64,000 bases of DNA, taken from positions 393,663 to 457,662 of the forward strand of contig JABSSW010000040.1 in NCBI GenBank assembly GCA_018902385.1. Direction: 5' to 3'. The notes under the pieces are model-generated. The model did no database searches. It saw nothing but the letters and a program-made list of their open reading frames with translations, and was not told where the DNA came from. Every line of letters begins with the position of its first letter. Positions within the stretch are counted from its first letter, which is position 1. A program made the position numbers and the translations under genes. Below, in pieces: positions 57,271 to 64,000 of this stretch. Source of the stretch: Physcia stellaris (taxonomy: Eukaryota; Ascomycota; Lecanoromycetes; Caliciales; Physciaceae).

Positions 57271-60200
57271 ACGAATTTCGAACTGTTTGAAAATTGTTGT
57301 TTACATATCAAACAAAAATTTGCGATTTCGATTCGAAATTATGATTTTCGATATATTTCAGTCAACAACATTTAATTTGTCGATTAACGCGATTTTTCAT
57401 TTCAGCGACAAATCAAATCTTCTTGTCGACAATGAATGTGAAAAAATGAAATGCATTGACAAACATCGTGATATTCAGTTCGTCACGAAAAACAAATAAA
57501 ATCAAAAAAAATTGCAATTATTGATTGTACGAAAAATGAAATCGACGAAATTAATATGAATTGTAACGAGTCATACGATGCGTGTTTTTGATTTGATACA
57601 TTTCAACATTTCGAACAATATTTCAAATAATTACGCAAATAACGAGACAAATCGCGAATATAATATGGGCGAACATTTTTTCGAAACAGTTTGACATAAT
57701 TCGCATGTTCGTCGTCATGAATTAATCGCAAAATGTTTGATACAACGAAATGAAAAATGCAAAGTCGACGAAACTCGTAAAAAAATCATCAATGATAAAA
57801 TTATTCGAACGAAAAATCAAATTATTTTTTTTTTTATAAAAAGATAACTTTGCGACGTTCTCGTCGTCAACGTTGATATTTGACTGATTTTTGTCAATTC
57901 AAATCAATTTTGTAATCATCGAATATTCGATTGCGAAAATCTTTTTTCATTTCGATTAGTGAAATTGTGAACAGAACATCAAGTTTATTTTATCAAAAAA
58001 TTTGAAACGTTGATATTATCGCTGATTAAACGTGACAAAACGTATCAAAAACAATGTGTTGTTTTGTTTGATTTATGTCGAATATCGAAATTGAAAATGT
58101 AATGTAAAATCATTAACAAAACGTAAATTGCATTTGTCGATTGAAATTGTTATAATTGAATCGTGATTTGATTAACAATTTCGAATGCAAATTTAATCAA
58201 TATAAACGATTGTTTTGTTTGACGAAATTTGACAATATGTTTTGTTTTTTTTGAATATTCGATGTTTCAAACATTTGTTATTTTCAATTCAATAAATCAA
58301 TATTTTGTTTCGACATCGATGAATAATCGACTAAGAAAAAGTATCGATTTTATAAAAATTTTCGAAAAAATATTTGTTTGATTCGAAAAAATTTTTGACA
58401 TAAATAAAATGACATCGTTTTCGAACTTTTTTGTTAACATTCAAATCAATGAATAAATGACGTTTGAAATTCGAAATGAATTAAAATAGAAAAACATTTT
58501 TGTCAAAACGATTTGCAAAAATTGAAAAATGAATCTTTCAATTTTTGTTGTAAAATGTTTCAACGCGTGTTTTCGAAAAATAAACGCGTTTAACATTTTG
58601 CAATAGAATTCGTTACGCAATACAAAACTTCGTTTTTTTTTTGTTTTGTAATGATTTGAAAATGTCAACATAATGAACAATATAATCGTTGATTTTAATT
58701 TCAGTCAATCAAGTCAAAATACATTTCGAATTTTCGAAAAATGCGAAAAAAATCGAAATTTGACAATTGTTTTGAGTTTTTTCGAATGTGAATTAAATCG
58801 CGTTCGAAATCAATTTCTGATTTAAAAATGAAATTGATGAATAACAATCAAAAAAATTTTGATAAATTTGATCGAAATGTTGTTTTTGTTTAACATTGAA
58901 AATATCTTGTTTTGCAAATGAGTTTCGTGTTCGATTTTTGTACGAGAAAAATTTTTATATCGTTTAAATTTTGACAAAATGACGATATTCGCGAAACATT
59001 TCGATCAATTTGACGTTGCATGTACGTCGATAAATTTTTGTAAATGACAATCACGTTGAAATTTTTCTGATTTTTGTGATTTGACAACAATAAGTTTGTG
59101 TCGATCATTTGAATGAACTCGTCATTGATAAAAAAATCGAACAATCAAATGATTGATATGTAATCGCAATTTCGCATTGCGATTATAATATCTGTTTGCA
59201 ATGATAACGAATATGCGTCAAATTGTGTTATGTCGTTGAAATTTTTGATGTTTATAATTACACGATTTTTTTCGTCGTTAACGTTTTTCAAAAAAAGCAA
59301 AAATAGAAAAATGACGTTGATTGATTAATTCAAAACATTCGATCAATGCGATACAAATCGTCGAAAATCTTGTTTATCAATTTTCGTTTTTGCATTCAAA
59401 AAATACATTTTTGTCTTTTCTGTTACACGTTTTTTAAGTTATTTTTCAATGATATTTTCATTCAGCATTGTTTTTCGACATTTTGACAAAATCGATATTT
59501 TGTCAAAACGTCGAAAACTTTTCAACAATTTTGACGAATGAGTTTAGCTCGTCGAAATTGTAAACAATAACGTCGTTAAACAAAACGATTTCGATAAATG
59601 AAATAAAAACGTTTGTAAAAAACTTTTCGAAATCGTTACATCGATTTTAATTGTGAAAACTTTTCGCAATTCAACAACTGACATCGAAACTTGTTGACAA
59701 AATGATTACAAATGATGTTGACGATTGATGTTTGTGACAAAATGATTAACGACGATGAAATAACAAACGTAATCGAAAATTATTATCGATTGCAACGACG
59801 ACGACGTAATCGCGACGCAAACGAAATGAATTTTTGAATCAATCATTTTTGTGAATGAATTTTGATTTTTGACGACGAAATATCTGACATTTTCGTCGTC
59901 GATATCTATATGAAAATTTTCAAAAAAATCGATTTCAAATATTTTGTCTAGTCGAAAGTTTTTAAAAATCATGATTGAAAATTTTTATCGTTGTTCTGAC
60001 AATAAATTTCGTAAACGCGTCAACGAAATGTTTACAAAATGAAATTGAAATTGTCGTTCGATTCAAACAGAAAATTTTTGTAATCGACAAATCAACATGA
60101 TAAATGACGACGAAATCATTCGACATGTGACGAAATAATTGTAATTTTTTGAAATGAACAAATCGTTGAATCGTCAACTTGCAAAAAAACGTATTTTCAC

Positions 60201-60900
60201 GATGTATGATTATGTCGATACTATTTATCGTTGCGTGTTTTTTAATCATGTCGATAACGAAATTTTCGAATTAATGATATCGTTGTTTAAAAACGTTTGA
60301 CTTTCAAATTGTTTACGAAATGAATTTCGCGTCTGACAACGACGTGATTTTTGATTTTTTTTCAAACATGTGAATATAATCGATTTTCAAAACTTTCGTG
60401 TCGATTAATGTTTAAACGCACGCGTTTGAAATGACAAATCATGATACAATTGAAATATTAAGTGTTTGTGTTTTGAAAAAGTTTCGATTCGATAAATAAA
60501 ACGTTGATCATCGATGTTCAAACGTTCGCGTCTTTTAACACGACGATTACGACAAGTGAAATTTTGATTTTGACGTAATTTTCGTTCGAAATTCGTATTT
60601 CGTTCAATATTTTTGAACGAATCGACGTTAAAACGAATAATGAAAAATTTCGAAAGCAAATAAAAAATTCGTAAATTCGCAAACGTGACGATTTTCGACT
60701 GACTAAACTCGAATTTTTTCGCGTCGAAAATCGATTGTAAATGAATTGACATTTTTGACAAGATAATTTCGACGTCGTTAAAAAATTTCGATTTTGAGAA
60801 AATCAAATTACAATCGACGAAAATGACGATGTAACTCGTTGTTAAATGTAAAAGTTTTTTTTTACGAACGACGAAAATGAGATAACAAATTATTGATTTG
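57271..60900 (-). mobile_element. Decayed retroelement DNA, probably pol of element X
   Basis: AT-rich, CpY-depleted DNA with fragmented minus-strand frames (58680-58441, 59144-58890, 59972-59706, 60249-59962, 60806-60405). Its position between gag-like and integrase-like remnants on the same strand suggests protease/RT/RNase H, but I could not identify motifs with confidence. Confidence 0.4.
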
Positions 60901-61096
60901 CTGAATTATTGACGCAATGAAATTGACGAAAATTCGTTCTTCTGATTCGAATTGTAGTAATTCAGATTATTCGTTTTCAATATAGTAATTTTCAAATTGC
61001 TCGTTGTGAAAGTCTTTTCAAAATTTTTTCGTTGTTATTTTTGATCGACAACAAAAGTTCTAATTTTGTCGTAAACGATTGTCAAATTCGTTTCGA

Positions 61097-61574
61097 TTAT
61101 TTTTGTTTTGTGTCGTTTGTCGATCGACGTTGTGATTGATTTTGAGTTTGAAATTCAATCACGTTTTCGAATTTCAATTGCAAAAATGTCTGATTGACAA
61201 AATAAAAACGACAAATGTTTTGAAATGCGTTTGAAAATTGATATTGAAATTTCTGATATTTTTGATAAACATTATTTTGAAACGTCGAGTTTTGATATTG
61301 ATATAAGTTGTAATTTGATGATGATTTCGTACGAAAAATAAAATTGAAAATATTCGACGTCAAATTGCTGTTGATAATCGTTTTGTCGTTCGCGATTTTG
61401 TTTATTGATTTGACGTTGTTTATTTTTGATCAAAATTAAAATTGACATGTTGAATAAATTTATGAGCAAATCATTTTCTATCGAAATACTAGTCTTGACG
61501 TCGACGAATCGAAAAATGAAATAAGAATAATAGTCGTAATTGATTAATATTTGCATTTTGAAATTGAAATTCAA
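61097..61574 (-). pseudogene. Gag-like remnant, probably element X
   Basis: Minus-strand overlapping frames rich in Gln, Tyr, Asn and Ser (KQRQINKQNRERQNDYQQQF; YQYQNSTFQNNVYQKYQKF), the composition of the linker region in retrotransposon gag proteins. Confidence 0.45.
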
Positions 61575-61599
61575 ATTATTTCACGTCATGATTAGTGAT

Positions 61600-62800
61600 T
61601 GTAAATAAAATTAAATTCGACGATTTTAAAATGACGCATGATGTTTTTGCACGTACGTTCTAAACGTTTTATCATTGCGAACATCTTTCGCTGATGTATT
61701 TTTTTGTTTGTAAATTTTGAAAGTTTGTGAATCGCGTTTTTGAATCGACGAATCAAATCACGACATCATTGATTCGTTGATGCGTATTTATGTGTAAGAA
61801 ATTTCGTTGTTTTTTATGAATGATTTCTGATCTAAATACAGCAAATGTCGAAGATCGACTAAATTTCTTTCGATTAGCTTTGTTGATGACTAACTAGTCG
61901 TAACAATAAGCACGTAACAAATGTCAACAAACAAGAAAAATCGAAACGTTTTCGCTGAATTAAATACTAATAGTCATGTCGGATTACCTTAACAAATTCT
62001 GTCGATCGTTTCATTAATCGTCGTTTTTTCAATTTTTAATTTTGATTCTTCACGTTACGTTTTGAATTCGTACAGCTTTTTAACTTCGATGTTTCACGTT
62101 ACGTTTTGAATTCGCTATCGATTTGATAATAATGACTATTCGATGACGACGACGACGTGCTAGTGGCCGCTCGCGATCACGGAATGTGACTTTCGCGAAC
62201 GAAATTGTCGATTTGATTTTATCGCGATAACTATCGACTTTGTCGCGACAAAAATGATTAGCGCAATTACAGTAAAAAACGACGTAATGACAATTTTCTT
62301 TTCAAAACGACGACGATGTTTAATTGATTTGATATTGTTTTCGAATTGTTGAGTGATCGTAATTTTTTTCGATCGACTGAAACGATACGTCGAAAATTGA
62401 TGCAAATGTCATTGTTAAAATGCTGTCGTTGTAATTTTCAACAAAGTCGATAAATTCGATCAATTTAACAATGTTTTTCGCTCGTCGTAAGTTGATTTTG
62501 ATTTTTTCAGCGTATCAAATATTGTGTCACAGTAATTTTATTGTAAATTCGGAAACGTTTGTTTACTATGATTTTTTTATTTCGAAGTTTTCGAATTCGA
62601 TATTAAACATTTTTATTTCAATTTCGTTTGAAAAATCAAATCTGAAACGTCGATAAGAGTTTTTTTGACGATGTCGATTTTAATTGAGTGACGAAAATGA
62701 CGAAATGAATTTGCGAACGAAATGACAAATCTAGCTCGTAAATCAAACGTTTTATTCGTCGTTTGACAAAAGAAACGAATCGATGCGTTGATTGAACGGC
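61600..62800. other. AT-rich repeat DNA, unresolved LTR/boundary zone
   Basis: Somewhat less depleted in CpT/ApG than neighbouring DNA (for example ctaactagtcg near 61890), so it may be LTR or leader DNA between elements X and Y. I could not pair it with another repeat in the window. Confidence 0.35.
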
Positions 62801-62855
62801 TTTGCGTTAAATTTACTAGATAGAGTGTATTTTTTTGTGTAGTCGTAAATAAACT

Positions 62856-64000
62856 TTATCGTCTGACTTGAACAACAAAAATGTGACGTGAATCGTATAT
62901 GATTTTGATTTTAATCATGACATATGAAATAAGCGTCGATTGTTTTCGTTGATGTCGAAAACGTTCAAAATCGATATCGTCGATTTTGATAGATTTGCGA
63001 GTTAGAACGATTAAAACATCGCGTAATTTGAATTCATAAATCATCTCGTTGAATGAACGATCGATGATAACGTTAAATGCGTTGTTGATTAAATTTGCAA
63101 AATTGACAAAATTTCAATTGATCGATGTTCGAATTTTTCGTGATTAGATGTCGCAAAACGATTTTTCACAATTTGATTTTGATCGTTTTGACAAGTCGTT
63201 TGTTTGTGCGTGATAAACGTTGCTCGTAAGTAAAATAATGTCTAATTTAACAAAAAAACGATTCAAAAAAGTCTGACGTGAACTTTTTTGTCTCGATCGA
63301 AAATAATGATCTTCCGAAATGTTTTGATTCGTTAGCAATAATCTATCAACAACAGCATTAATTAATTTGAGCGACAATCAATTTGCTCTGTCGGTATGAC
63401 TTGTAATTGACGTGAAATCTTGTTCGTCAAATTGAATAAAGTGTTAAATTCTTTGTTTAAACGATAATGTCAATACGAAATTAAATCGTTATTGTATGAA
63501 AGAATAATGACGACGTGAAAATGAACATTAATTAAATGCAGTACGAACTATGTCGTTTGATTTGATTGAATTGGCATTCAAAACAATGTCGCAAATCATT
63601 CGCAATTTTCTCGACATTGTTGACATGTATATTGTTTTAAATTTAATCGTCGATAAACACGATGATGATTAACGTGAAAATTGTCGTCGTCGCGTCATCT
63701 TGAAGACGTTTTGCTGACAAATTTCGAATATACATAGTTTAAACTGTTCAAATTCATGTCATTGTTTCGTAGATATGATAGATTAATTCGTCGATTAATT
63801 GAAAGTTAATGTCAATTCGTCGATTGTTAATTTGACGATCGATTTGTGATTTCTGCGACAGATTTTTGTGACAGATTGTGATGTAATCGATTGTTGATTG
63901 GCAAGACGTTAATTGATTGTCTTGTCGTTTGCGAAAGACTTTCTGTAATTGACGATTGTGTAACTGAATTGTCGAAAGACTTTTGCAAAATTTCTTTTTT
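62856..64000 (-). pseudogene. Integrase remnant of another gypsy element (Y), continuing past the window
   Basis: On the minus strand, 63377-63144 reads FLNRFFVKLDIILLTSNVYH then AQTNDLSKRSKSN, the mutated HPQTDGQSER-type core of gypsy integrase. The segment 63044-62856 reads SYVMIKIKIIYDSRHIF, its C-terminal part. The 5' part (RT, gag) should lie beyond base 64000. Confidence 0.65.

Noticed and set aside
9588-64000. Classical RIP (CpA->TpA) as the cause of the AT islands
   Set aside because: CpA/TpG sites are abundant and unchanged in the paired TIR comparison. The changed sites are CpC, CpT, GpG and ApG.
1-64000. tRNA, rRNA or CRISPR arrays
   Set aside because: I looked for cloverleaf-like and array-like patterns by eye and found none I could support; a tRNA search could still reveal one.

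Overview
This window comes from a filamentous ascomycete (Pezizomycotina, most plausibly a Dothideomycete). Compact genes with 42-138 bp GT-AG introns, fungal orthologues (BUD13/CWC26, BRL1/BRR6, YKT6, SLH1, an Ist2-type anoctamin, a flavocytochrome b2-like enzyme) and abrupt switches between balanced-GC gene DNA and very AT-rich blocks all fit. The class-level placement is an inference.

Layout. Gene block 1 (1-9587) holds the 3' part of a TRF4/5-type poly(A) polymerase, a coiled-coil protein, a short unknown protein with a doubtful start, BUD13/CWC26, an alkyltransferase-like (ATL) DNA-repair protein and a small acidic-tailed protein. AT island 1 (9588-14086) is one insertion flanked by a perfect 8-bp target duplication. 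It contains two ~0.7 kb terminal-inverted-repeat (TIR) elements in tandem, and the second is split by a 3.1 kb LTR element. Gene block 2 (14087-38600) holds BRL1, an anoctamin, a calcineurin-like phosphoesterase, a cytochrome b5/FMN hydroxy-acid dehydrogenase, a Rab GTPase, a conserved fungal protein, YKT6 and SLH1 (divergent pair), and another conserved fungal protein. AT island 2 (about 38600-64000, running off the end) is a stack of decayed Ty3/gypsy retrotransposons: element A (+) inside element B (-) inside element C (-), followed by remnants of at least one other gypsy type. I found no host gene in either island.

The most striking signal is how the islands decayed. Almost every remaining C is followed by A or G, and almost every remaining G is preceded by C or T. 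CpC, CpT, GpG and ApG are nearly gone, while CpA and CpG persist. Classical RIP (repeat-induced point mutation) instead consumes CpA. An aligned pair of TIR ends inside the window shows the direction: 11 of 11 differences are C->T in CpC/CpT or G->A in GpG/ApG, with all CpA/TpG and CpG sites unchanged. This suggests a RIP-like process with CpY (C before a pyrimidine) specificity.

The host genes cover RNA surveillance (TRF4/5, SLH1), splicing (BUD13), nuclear-pore assembly (BRL1), membrane traffic and contact (YKT6, Rab, anoctamin), DNA repair (ATL) and lactate-type oxidation. They look like ordinary housekeeping genes rather than a cluster. Gene models below were spliced by eye from GT/AG sites, frame continuity and family conservation.
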